A stretch of 64,000 bases of DNA. It comes from Tubulanus polymorphus. Taxonomy: Eukaryota; Nemertea; Palaeonemertea; Tubulaniformes; Tubulanidae. Positions 33,290 to 41,618 of this stretch are shown here, one piece after another. How positions within the stretch are numbered: position 1 is the stretch's first letter; the number at the start of each line of letters is the position of its first letter. The DNA lies in assembly GCF_964204645.1 (NCBI RefSeq), contig NC_134028.1, forward strand, positions 12,319,001 through 12,383,000. The letters are read 5' to 3'. The position numbers and the translations under genes were made by a program. The notes under the pieces are model-generated. The model saw nothing but the letters and a program-made list of their open reading frames with translations. It was not told the origin of the DNA and did no database searches.

Positions 33290-34534
33290 AAGAGTGGGAG
33301 TTATATAAGTCCTTCTAAGATTTCTAGAATATCTAATGCTATTAAAGCAGAAAGATCACATCATATAATTACTTAAAAATCCTTCAAATATTAATCCCGA
33401 TGAAACTTTATATGTTAGAATTCCTAGATTAACACAAAATACTTTTTATGTTCCAAATAGTATTTATTTATCAGCTGATATAAAAGTAACTGGTCATGAT
33501 AATAATTATGTTGTTGATAATGTTGGGAGATATTTGATTAAAAAATTAACTATAAAGATTGGTCCAGAAACAGTTTTCTCATTAGATGATTATAATTTAT
33601 TTATGCATTATAAAGATTTATGGTTAACTAAAGAAAATAGAAATAATATGATATTTCAGGGTATTCAATCGGAAAACCATAATAAATTAAGATCAGGAGC
33701 TAATGACGCAATAGTAACTCGTGCCACAGATAATTTGATTAAAAAGATTTATGGAAGCAAATGTAAAATTCCATTAGACTTTGAATTGATAAATAATAAT
33801 GCACATTTATATAAATACGCAATTCAAGAAGATATTATATTTGAGATAACATTTGCTCCTGTAAATGAAATTGTATTATCTAGCGTTGTTAAAGATATGG
33901 GTTATAAATTATCGAATATATGTTTAGAATATGACACAGTAACTAATGAAAATATTGCTAGCACAATTCAAACTCAATACAATCAAGGATTTTCATTATT
34001 ATATGATTATATTGATAAATTTAAAACTGTAACTATTAATGCAAATGATGAAATAATTAATGAGAATATTAACTTCCCAAGAAGATCTATTAAAGGTATA
34101 TTGATATTTTTTACCATTGCAACATATTCTAATGGTGCAATAAAGGTAGATAATTATTATAATCCTGAAATAACAAAAGTAGAAATAAATATCGAAGGAA
34201 TAGCAAATAAAATATTTTGTCAAGGAATGAGAATGATAGATCAGTGGCCAGAAATTAGAAAACATTTTATGAATGAAAAAGTAAAATCATTTGAAAATTG
34301 TAATATTAATCAAATTGATTATTATACCGGCAATAAATATGCATTATGGTTAGATTTTAGAACAACAGAGGATAATTCATTACATGGTTCTGGGAAAAAA
34401 CTACAAAATACTAAAGATGGAATACAATTATTCATGGCGATGAAAAGAGGAGAAATTTCAAAATGCCCATTTATATTATATCTGACGCACAATTAAATAT
34501 TGTAAATTCACAATTAGATAGTATTCAATATTAG
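33290..34534 (+). pseudogene. Polinton major capsid protein (copy A)
   Basis: Double-jelly-roll major capsid family. The ATG seen in copies D and F is AAG here (33,290), so the start is lost, and a shift near 33,375 follows. The frame 33,534-34,496 is then open: KIPLDFELINNNAHLYKYAIQ, LEYDTVTNE and LDFRTTEDNSLHGSGKK are conserved. A final shift near 34,440 breaks the last 30 codons, although the DAQLNIVNSQLD tail is readable to 34,534. Confidence 0.82.
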
Positions 34535-34564
34535 AAATATAAAGTTAAAATTAACGATATATAA

Positions 34565-35702
34565 ATGGGTGGTAAATAAAAAACTAAAAACTCCTAATAC
34601 TAAAGAACAATATTCAAGAAATTTATATTACAACCCTGAGAGTTCGGTTGCTTATTCTTCTACTAAAAATATATGGCGTCAAGTAAAACAAGATAAATTA
34701 GATAAGATAATCCCACAAAATTTAGTTAAATATAAAGATATAAATGAATTTATGTTAGAACAACCAACATACACAACACATAAAAAAATTGTTAGAAAAT
34801 ATAAAACTCGTAAAACTATGGTAAGTTATGTAGATCAACAGTGGCAAGGAGATTTAATTGATATGAAAAATGTTAAGAAAGATAATAATGACTATTGGTG
34901 GTTATTGAATATAATTGATTTTTTTAGTCGTTATGTATGGAGTTTCCCACTTTATAGAAAAGATGCTGTACAAACATCAAATGTTTTAAGAAAATTTCTT
35001 TCGGATGATAAACTAAAACCAGAAAAAATACAATTTGATGATGGAAAAGAGTTTGATAATTCACTTGTTCATGAACTCTTAGATAATCATAATATTAAAT
35101 ATTTTTCAACAAAATCGGATAAAAAAGCAGCAGTTGTTGAACGATTTAATAGAACATTAAGAACAAGAATGTGGAAATATTTTATAGCAAATAATACTTT
35201 TAAATGGATTGATGTTTTACCAAAATTGATAGAAGGATATAATAATTCTTATCATTCTTCTATTGGAATGAAAGCTATTGATGCTAGAAAACCTGAAAAT
35301 GCTGAAATTGTTTGGAATAATTTATATGGAGCATTTCTTGTAGATGATTTTGGTGAACCTAAATTTAAAGTTGGTCAAAATGTTAGAATTTCTAAGTATA
35401 AAAAGATATTTGACAAAGGATACGATCGAAATTTTACTAGGTAAATATATAAAATACAAAAGGTAATAACAACAAAACCATATGTCTATAAATTAGAAGA
35501 TTTAGATGGTGAAGAAGTTGATGGCTACTTTTACGAAGAAGAATTAAGTTTAACTACTGAAAATCTAGAACAAGAATATAAAATTGAAAAAGTATTAAAA
35601 ACAAAAACTATTAAAAGAAAAAAATATTCTTTAGTAAAATGGGTAGAATGGCCAGATAAATTTAATGAATGGATATTATCAAGTAAAATTAAAAATATAT
35701 AA
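34565..35702 (+). pseudogene. Polinton integrase with chromodomain (copy A)
   Basis: Retroviral-type (rve) integrase that joins the element to host DNA. The start has a small insertion that makes a stop after four codons; an in-frame ATG at 34,569 gives 291 open codons. Catalytic residues are present: D in QWQGDLIDMK, D in QFDDGKEF and E in AVVERFNRT. A GAA-to-TAA nonsense change at 35,442 removes the C-terminal third, but the chromodomain (KYSLVKWVEWPDKFNEWI) is still readable to 35,702. The next gene starts directly at the TAA. Confidence 0.88.
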
Positions 35703-36303
35703 ATGAATAAGGAATTATTTATATTTGAGCCTCATAATATGTTAATTTCTGGTGTAACAAATTGTGGAAAAACTTATTTTATATTAAATTTATTAGAAAC
35801 TGTTTATGAAAACTATTTTGATAATATAGTATTATTTTGTCCAACATATGAATTTAATCTAACTTATGATAGAAATATTACTAGAAATAATAAATTTATT
35901 ATATTAGATCCTAAAACAGTAAAAGAAAATTTAGATAATTGTATAAAAATAGCAATTGATATTTATAAAGGATCAAATACATTATTTATCATAGATGATT
36001 GCGCAAATTTACATGATTCAAAAGTTAGAGAAAGTGAGTTATGCTATTTAGCTTTTTCTGGCAGACATTTTGGGATAACAACTTGGGTTTTAAATCAAAA
36101 ATATAATTCAATTGTTAAAGACTTTAGAGAAAACATTAGATTTATTCTACAATAAAGATAGAAAATCGATGAAAAATGCACTTGAGGAAAATGATATTAT
36201 TCCACATGATTTACATAATGAATATATGGATAAGTTGAAAAATATTAAAAGATCAAAATTACTATTTAGATTACAACACCCATTTAAATATGAATTTATT
36301 TAA
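35703..36303 (+). pseudogene. Polinton packaging ATPase (copy A)
   Basis: FtsK/HerA-like, A32-type genome-packaging ATPase. The Walker A motif GVTNCGKT (residues 17-24) and Walker B LFIIDDC (about 95-101) are intact, followed by WVLNQ. An 8-bp deletion near 36,141 relative to copies D and F shifts the frame, splitting the gene into 35,703-36,155 and 36,112-36,303. It starts at ATATAAATG, sharing the integrase stop. Confidence 0.88.
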
Positions 36304-36590
36304 ATTCAACTAGCTTGTTAATCTAGTTGAATTCTAGTTACATTCTAGTTGAATTCTAGTTATTGGTAGTTGTAACAAAAATCAACTAGATTTAACAATA
36401 TTTTAACTAGCTTGTTAATCTAGTTTAATTCTAGTTACATTCTAGTTGAATTCTAGTTGTTAGTAGTTGAAACAAAAATCAACTAGATTTAACAAGAAAT
36501 AAACAAAAACAACAATATTTCAACTAGCTTGTTAATCTAGTTGAATTCTAGTTAAATTCTAGTTGAATTCTAGTTGCAACATCACAACTA
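36304..36590. repeat. Non-coding CTAGTT repeat block (copy A)
   Basis: Between the ATPase stop and the next start lie many copies of TTGAATTCTAGTT-like words, arranged in three larger units that each contain AACTAGCTTGTTAATCTAGTT. The words form imperfect inverted repeats (AACTAGATT..AATCTAGTT). The same block occupies the same place in copies D and F. It is the only sizeable non-coding internal region of the element. Confidence 0.85.
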
Positions 36591-36607
36591 ATTTTTTTGT
36601 TATATAA

Positions 36608-37213
36608 ATGGTAGGTGAAAAGAAAATAAAATCTAAAAATGGTGATGTTCCAATTGAAAAAACTTTAGATGATTTAGGAATAACAGAAAACAAATAAATT
36701 CCAGATGATGGTGCTTTAAATAATGTTACAACAAATAATAATTATGAATATTATCTTTACTGTAAACATCAATTAGAAATATTAATAGCATCTGGAAAAT
36801 GTAAAAATTTTGTCGGTAAAAATTTAACTTATAATGAATTAGATACAGTGAAATCAGATGAAATTATTAGATTATTTAAGATTTATGAAGCCGCGAGAAC
36901 AGCTAGAATCAATGACGCGATATCAGAAAATGTAGTAAAAGGTTATAGTAAATTATGTAATTATATACTACCAATTGAAGATGAAAATAGATTATATTCC
37001 GATTTAAAAAATGATTATTTAGTTATGACTGAATTAAATGAATGGATTGGATATTTATCATTTCAATTAGGTGGATTTATGACATTATTATCAACTGGGA
37101 TTATAACATTTTCAAATATTGAAAGTAAAAAATGTTCTATAATAAATGAGCGAGGTGGAAGAAGTGAAGGAATTAACTGTGAAGAAAAAACCGAGATCAC
37201 AGAAACAAATTGA
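36608..37213 (+). pseudogene. Polinton 201-aa membrane protein family (copy A)
   Basis: The start MVGEKKIKSKNGD follows TTATATAAATG. An in-frame TAA at codon 30 (36,695) interrupts it. An internal ATG at 36,848 leaves 121 open codons ending in a hydrophobic segment (WIGYLSFQLGGFMTLLSTGIITF). Overlaps the next gene by about 68 bp in another frame, as in copy D. Function unknown. Confidence 0.65.
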
Positions 37214-37490
37214 ATGGTCTCGGCAATTAGGAATTAAATCACAAGAATATAAAAAAGCTGTAAAAGAAAAAATACGTAATAAAAATGTTAATAAAAATGG
37301 TGAAAATATTGTTATTTCTAATCCTTCTAATGATAGAATATGTGATAAATGTCTATATTTTACAGTTGGATTTGTAATTGTATTCATTTTGATTGGGTGT
37401 AATTGGTATAAGAAATCAAATAAAATTCATGATATTAATAATTCTGAAACAACTGCTATCAAAAATGAAATTCTGAAATTCCATAATTGA
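37146..37490 (+). CDS. Polinton small membrane protein, 114 aa (copy A)
   Basis: Very basic N-terminal half (KKKPRSQKQIEWSRQLGIK), then one membrane segment (YFTVGFVIVFILIGCNWY). It starts at ATAATAAATG inside the end of the preceding gene. The C-terminus differs from copy D (123 aa) because of a small deletion and shift near 37,450. A basic domain next to a single membrane anchor suggests nucleic-acid contact at a membrane or capsid; this is inference. Confidence 0.65.
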   Translation: MSEVEEVKELTVKKKPRSQKQIEWSRQLGIKSQEYKKAVKEKIRNKNVNKNGENIVISNPSNDRICDKCLYFTVGFVIVFILIGCNWYKKSNKIHDINNSETTAIKNEILKFHN

Positions 37491-37663
37491 CAATAAAAAA
37501 AATGGATTAATATTTTAGAAAAAAAGCAAAAAAATAATTTTTTTAATTAATTGAATATTAATTGAATATCTTTTGTCTATCTATGCGGAGAAATTAAATT
37601 GACCAGATAAGTCATTTCGGATTCTAGATAATCATTATTTTTATTAATTTATTTTTTTTAAAT
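37491..37663. other. Short A+T-rich spacer between convergent genes
   Basis: Separates the rightward gene block from the leftward terminal gene. In copy D the matching spacer has gained short GC-rich palindromic insertions that are absent here, so this copy shows the state without them. Confidence 0.6.
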
Positions 37664-37989
37664 TTAATCAACAATTTCTAAATCATGATGGCCATCTTCA
37701 TTTTTTCCATGATAGATTATTTTAAATCCTTCTAAATCTTTTAATTCCTCTATACTCAATGAAACCCATTTATTAGGTAAAAATACTTTAAATTCTCGTG
37801 ATGTACTAACATTACAGTAGCTTAAATTAGCTGATACTTTCTCTCCATATTTAGTTTTTATCTTTTCTAATTTCAATATTTTATGTTCAATTTCTTTTGT
37901 AACATCAACTAACTTTTTTATTTCAAATTGTTTTTTGCTGGTTTTATTCTGTTATTTATTGTTGCTAAGAATGCTTTTCTATCTCCCAT
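37664..37989 (-). pseudogene. Polinton small terminal protein, 108-aa family (copy A)
   Basis: The start MGDRKAF lies right next to the TIR (TTATAAATGGG). One base is missing from an A-run (six instead of seven) near 37,937, breaking the frame after about 20 codons; the last 70 codons are open. The motif REFKVFLPNKWVSLSIEE resembles small proteins found at the ends of animal Polintons. A single-stranded DNA-binding role is possible but unproven. Confidence 0.65.
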
Positions 37990-38290
37990 TTATAAGGAAA
38001 ACAAATTACTTGTGGTGATGAGTGGGGATTACTTCGCCTTGTATATAACAAACACGCTATTAACCGTTCTCACCCAAGCCTCACAGCATCTATTTATCCG
38101 AGCACAGTTGACACGCGATCACTGTACTACAGTAATAGCACACGCGTTAATAACCGTTCTCAGTAGAGACTCACTGTATCGATCTATCCACGCGCAGCTG
38201 TTGTTACGCGCACTCACTGTATATGTGTATCACAGAGCAATCGTCCGTTCTCACTAGAGCCTAGCTGTGATGAGTGGTGTCTCGTACTGG
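37990..38290. repeat. Right TIR end of Polinton A with 252-bp insert
   Basis: From the gene outwards: T-run, ACTTGTGGTGATGAGTGG, then about 252 bp of GC-richer repeats (CGTTCTC, CTGTACTACAGTAATAGCA), then a second TGTGATGAGTGG followed by TGTCTCGTACTGG, where the TIR stops. The terminal GTATGAAAG..ATTACT part is missing. The insert is flanked by the duplicated TIR word. Confidence 0.75.
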
Positions 38291-38928
38291 GTTGAATTAT
38301 TATTTTGAGTTATGATATTTTGAATTAAGATGGTGGGATTTATTGCTTAAAGTATGATATTTTCCACAATCACACAACACTTTTTCATTAGGTTCATATT
38401 TAGGCGTAACAATTTCATTATCTAAGTTACATTGAACTGCAACATCTTTGAATGATTTTTCATTATCTAATTCACATTGAATACCAATATTTGATAAACT
38501 TTCATTATAGATAATTTGTTTATCATCAAAATAATCTTTTCCTAAAATATTATTACTCAAATTTTGATGGTGTTTTTGTGATTCGAGATGTCTTTTATAA
38601 TTCCTTTTTACTATAAATTCATTACAAACTTCACATTTTATTTCATCCACATTCATATTTTCTAATCGTTCCTTTCTTTCATTGGATTTCTGGAGTTTCA
38701 AAATCTATTACATTTTTTATATGATTTGCAGATTTTTCATGATGAGATTTATTAGATTTATTAATGTATTTTTTACAATATGGACAATGATATTGATTTT
38801 CATTAACATTAATGTTTTCTGGCTGGTGTTCATTCTCCCCCATTTATTAGGAAAAAAAATCACTTGTGGTGATGAGTGGTGTCTAGTACTCTAGTACTCT
38901 GGTATGAAAACGCCATCTTCTAATTACT
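38291..38928 (-). mobile_element. Polinton fragment B: polymerase-like 5' end plus TIR
   Basis: A complete TIR ends at 38,928 (reading inwards AGTAATTAGAAGATGGCG). Inside it is the beginning of a leftward gene that shares the polymerase N-terminus. It joins the broken end of Polinton A at about 38,290. TATATC follows the TIR tip, but no matching copy is seen, so a target duplication cannot be shown. Confidence 0.7.
38300..38843 (-). pseudogene. Zinc-finger gene sharing the polymerase N-terminus
   Basis: The start (MGENEHQPEN) and the two N-terminal fingers match the polymerase of copy A; a 2-bp deletion near 38,695 breaks the frame. After KDYFDDK the sequence departs from polymerase and continues with two copies of an IQCELDNE/VQCNLDNE motif and a third finger (CDCGKYHTLSNKSHHLNSKYH), ending in its own stop at 38,300. 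It is either a separate zinc-finger gene with a swapped head or a divergent polymerase N-terminus that is truncated. Function unknown. Confidence 0.55.
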
Positions 38929-39169
38929 TATATCTATGTACTTTCTTTAATTTCATTCCTTGTTTTAGATACAATTTTAACATTCTATAATCAACAATAT
39001 AATTGTATTTATTATTTTGATTAAGTATTAATTTTTCTGTAAAAACATGATCTTTCGGTTTTATTTTCTTCTGATATTCACTTAAATAACTATCATCTAC
39101 GGTTCAATGTTCTGGGCAATAAGGTAAGTTTCTTGTTTTAAACTTTATATTTTCAGTATATTCTAAATC
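38929..39169 (-). mobile_element. Polinton fragment C: 241-bp sliver of polymerase
   Basis: Matches the polymerase of Polinton D at about 52,483-52,720 (coding for the HYRMLKFYLKQGMKLKKVHR and RNLPYCPEH region), same strand. It is bounded by TIR tips on both sides: fragment B at 38,928 and Polinton D at 39,170. It is a relic of another element that received both insertions. Confidence 0.8.
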
Positions 39170-39285
39170 AGTAATTAGAATATGTGGGTTTCATACCAGA
39201 GGACGAGAGGACGAGACACCACTCATCACCACAAGTAATTTTTTTCCTAACACTCATCACCACAAGTAATTTTTTTTCCTAATAA
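39170..39285. repeat. Left TIR of Polinton D
   Basis: AGTAATTAGAATATGTGGG, then TTTCATACCAGAGGACG and CACTCATCACCACAAG followed by a T-run. A 32-bp piece (CACTCATCACCACAAG plus T-run and CCTAA) is duplicated in tandem. The TIR ends directly at ATGGGAG, the start of the first gene. Confidence 0.85.
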
Positions 39286-39612
39286 ATGGGAGATAGAAAA
39301 GCATTCTTCGCAACAATAAATAACAGAATAAAACCAGCAAAAAAACAATTTGAAATAAAAAAGTTAGTTGATGTTACAAAAGAAATTGAACATAAAATAT
39401 TGAAATTAGAAAAGATAAAAACTAAATATGGAGAGAAAGTATCAGCTAATTTAAGCTACTGTAATGTTAGTACATCGCGAGAATTTAAAGTGTTTTTACC
39501 CGATAAATGGGTTTCATTGAGTACGGAGGAATTGAAAGATTTAGTAGGATTTAAAATAATATATCATGGGAAAAATGAAGACGGTCATCATGATTTAGAA
39601 ATTGTTGATTAA
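39286..39612 (+). CDS. Polinton small terminal protein, 108 aa (copy D)
   Basis: Intact version of the gene broken in copy A. The charged N-terminal helix (KPAKKQFEIKKLVDVTKEIEHKILK) is followed by a beta-rich half with REFKVFLPDKWVSLSTEEL and KIIYHGKNEDGHHDLEI. No catalytic motif. Its position at the TIR, divergent from the polymerase at the other TIR, fits an early gene, and a DNA-binding role in replication is a reasonable but untested guess. The start follows CCTAATAAATG. Confidence 0.75.
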   Translation: MGDRKAFFATINNRIKPAKKQFEIKKLVDVTKEIEHKILKLEKIKTKYGEKVSANLSYCNVSTSREFKVFLPDKWVSLSTEELKDLVGFKIIYHGKNEDGHHDLEIVD

Positions 39613-39806
39613 ATTTAAAAAAAAATAGATTAATAAAAATAATGAATATCTAGAATCCGAAATGACTTATCTGGACAATTTAATTGCTCCACATAGATGG
39701 TGCCATAAACAACACCCACACAGTGATAGACAAAAGTAGTGAGATGGTGCCGTACGGCACCCACATGGTGATATTCAATTATTTTTTTTGCTTTTTTTCT
39801 AAAATA
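39613..39806. other. Spacer with short palindromic insertions
   Basis: Relative to copy A this spacer has two extra GC-richer pieces: one of about 30 bp around GGTGCCATAAACAACACCC, and one of about 34 bp containing the perfect palindrome GGTGCCGTACGGCACC at 39,746-39,761. No coding content. Confidence 0.7.
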
Positions 39807-40178
39807 TTAATCCATTTTTTTTATTATCAATTTTGGAATTTCAGAAGTACTTTCATTTTTGATAGCAGTTGGTTCAGAATTACTACTAATATCATGAATT
39901 TTATTTGATTTCTTATACCAATTATACCCAATCAAAATGAATACAATTACAAATCCAACTGTAAAATATAAATATTTATCAAATATTCTACTATCAGAAG
40001 GAGTAGAAATAACAATATTTTCACCATTTTTATTAACATTTTTATTACTTATTTTTTCTTTTACAGCTTTTTTATATTCTTGTGATTTAATTCCTAATTG
40101 TCGAGACCATTCAATTTGTTTCTGAGTTCTCGGTTTTTTCTTCACAGTTAATTCCTTCACTTCTTTCACCTCGCTCAT
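39807..40178 (-). CDS. Polinton small membrane protein, 123 aa (copy D)
   Basis: Intact form of the 114-aa copy A protein. Lysine-rich N-terminal half (ELTVKKKPRTQKQIEWSRQLG), one membrane segment (YFTVGFVIVFILIGYNWY) and a polar tail. The start lies inside the end of the upstream gene (about 68-bp overlap), as in copy A. Confidence 0.72.
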   Translation of the reverse strand: MSEVKEVKELTVKKKPRTQKQIEWSRQLGIKSQEYKKAVKEKISNKNVNKNGENIVISTPSDSRIFDKYLYFTVGFVIVFILIGYNWYKKSNKIHDISSNSEPTAIKNESTSEIPKLIIKKMD

Positions 40179-40716
40179 TTATTATAGAAATATTTTTACT
40201 TTCAATATTTGAAAATGTTATAACCCCGGTTGATAATAATGTCATAAATCCACCTAATTGAAATGATAAATATCCAATCCATTTATTTAATTCAGTCATA
40301 ACTAAATAATCATTTTTTAAATCGGAATATAATCTATTTTCATCTTCAATTGGTAGTATATAATTACATAATTTACTATAACCTTTTACTACATTTTCTG
40401 ATATCGCGTCATTAATTTTAGCTGTTCTCGCGGCTTCATAAATCTTAAATAATCTAATAATTTCAACTGATTTCATTGTATCTAATTCATTATAAGTTAA
40501 ATTTTTATCAACAAATTTTTTACATTTTCCAGATGCTATTAATATTTCTAATTGATGTTTGCAATAAAGATAATATTCATAATTATTATTTGTTGTAACA
40601 TTATTTAAGGCACCATCATCTGGAATTAATTTTGTTTCTGTTATTCCTAAATCATCTAAAGTTTTTTCAATTGGAACATCACCATTTTTAGATTTTATTT
40701 TCTTTTCACCTCCCAT
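40111..40716 (-). CDS. Polinton 201-aa membrane protein (copy D)
   Basis: Start chosen at MGGEKK (40,716) because it matches copies A and F; an upstream in-frame ATG would add 16 residues encoded in the repeat-block edge. The body is helical (IRLFKIYEAARTAKINDAISENVVKGYSKL) and ends with one hydrophobic segment (WIGYLSFQLGGFMTLLSTGVITF). No enzymatic motif. Function unknown; found between the ATPase and the element end in all three copies. Confidence 0.72.
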   Translation of the reverse strand: MGGEKKIKSKNGDVPIEKTLDDLGITETKLIPDDGALNNVTTNNNYEYYLYCKHQLEILIASGKCKKFVDKNLTYNELDTMKSVEIIRLFKIYEAARTAKINDAISENVVKGYSKLCNYILPIEDENRLYSDLKNDYLVMTELNKWIGYLSFQLGGFMTLLSTGVITFSNIESKNISIINERGERSEGINCEEKTENSETN

Positions 40717-40737
40717 TTTTATAATAAAAAAATTAGT

Positions 40738-41009
40738 TGTGATGTTGCAACTAGAATTTAACAAGAATGTAACTAGAATTCAACTAGATTAACAAGCTAG
40801 TTGAAATATTGTTGTTTTTGTTTATTTCTTGTTAAATCTAGTTGATTTTTGTTTCAACTACTAACAACTAGAATTCAACTAGAATGTAACTAGAATTAAA
40901 ATAGATTAACAAGCTAGTTAAAATATTGTTAAATCTATTTGATTTTTGTTACAACTACTAATAACTAGAATTCAACTAGAATTCAACTAGATTAACAAAC
41001 TAATTGAAT
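40738..41009. repeat. Non-coding CTAGTT repeat block (copy D)
   Basis: Reverse-oriented counterpart of 36,304-36,590, with the same AACTAGAATTCAACTAG words and three larger units. Small differences in unit number show that it still changes length while keeping its position. Confidence 0.85.
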
Positions 41010-41618
41010 TTAAATAAATTCATATCTAAATGGGTGTTGTAATCTAAATAGTAATTTTGATATTTTAATATTTTTCAACTTATCCATATATTCATTATGT
41101 AAATCATGTGGAATAATATCATTTTCCTCAAGTGCATTTTTCATCGATTTTCTATCTTTATTGTAGAATAAAACTAGAAATCTAATGTTTTCTCTAAAGT
41201 CTTTAACAATTGAATTATATTTTTGATTTAAAACCCAAGTTGTTATCCCAAAATGTCTCCCAGAGAAAGCTAAATAGCATAACTCACTTTCTCTAATTTT
41301 TGAATCATGTAAATTTGCACAATCATCTATGATAAATAATGTATTTGATCCTTTATAAATATCAATTGCTATTTTTATACAATCATCTAAATTTTCTTTT
41401 ACTGTTTTAGGATCTAATATAATAAATTTATTATTCCTAGTAATATTTCTATCATAAGTTTGATTAAATTCATATGTTGGACAAAATAATACTATATTAT
41501 CAAAATAGTTTTTGTAAACAGTTTCTAATAAATTTAATATAAAATAAATTTTTCCACAATTTGTTACACCAGAAATTAACATATTATGAGGCTCAAATAT
41601 AAATAATTCTTTATTCAT
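41010..41618 (-). CDS. Polinton packaging ATPase, 202 aa (copy D)
   Basis: Open full-length A32/FtsK-like ATPase. The Walker A motif reads GVTNCGKI: the conserved Thr/Ser after the Lys is Ile (residue 24), while copies A and F have GKT. Walker B LFIIDDC and WVLNQ are intact. The change would impair Mg-ATP binding, so this copy is probably inactive despite its open frame. The start shares the integrase stop (TAAATG). Confidence 0.88.
   Translation of the reverse strand: MNKELFIFEPHNMLISGVTNCGKIYFILNLLETVYKNYFDNIVLFCPTYEFNQTYDRNITRNNKFIILDPKTVKENLDDCIKIAIDIYKGSNTLFIIDDCANLHDSKIRESELCYLAFSGRHFGITTWVLNQKYNSIVKDFRENIRFLVLFYNKDRKSMKNALEENDIIPHDLHNEYMDKLKNIKISKLLFRLQHPFRYEFI

Larger units (their letters stand above)
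21685..38290 (+). mobile_element. Polinton A (Maverick), nearly full length, decayed
   Basis: The left tip AGTAATAGGGAAAGTGGGC is shared with the other Polinton ends in the window. Gene order left to right: DNA polymerase B (+), zinc-finger protein (-), penton-like, four small proteins, two large conserved proteins, major capsid, integrase, ATPase, two small membrane proteins (all +), and the small terminal protein (-). The right end has the inner TIR but breaks off inside it at about 38,290 (GTCTCGTACTGG), so the outermost bases are missing. The six bases left of the tip (ACCATT) have no partner at the right border, so no target duplication survives. Confidence 0.88.
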
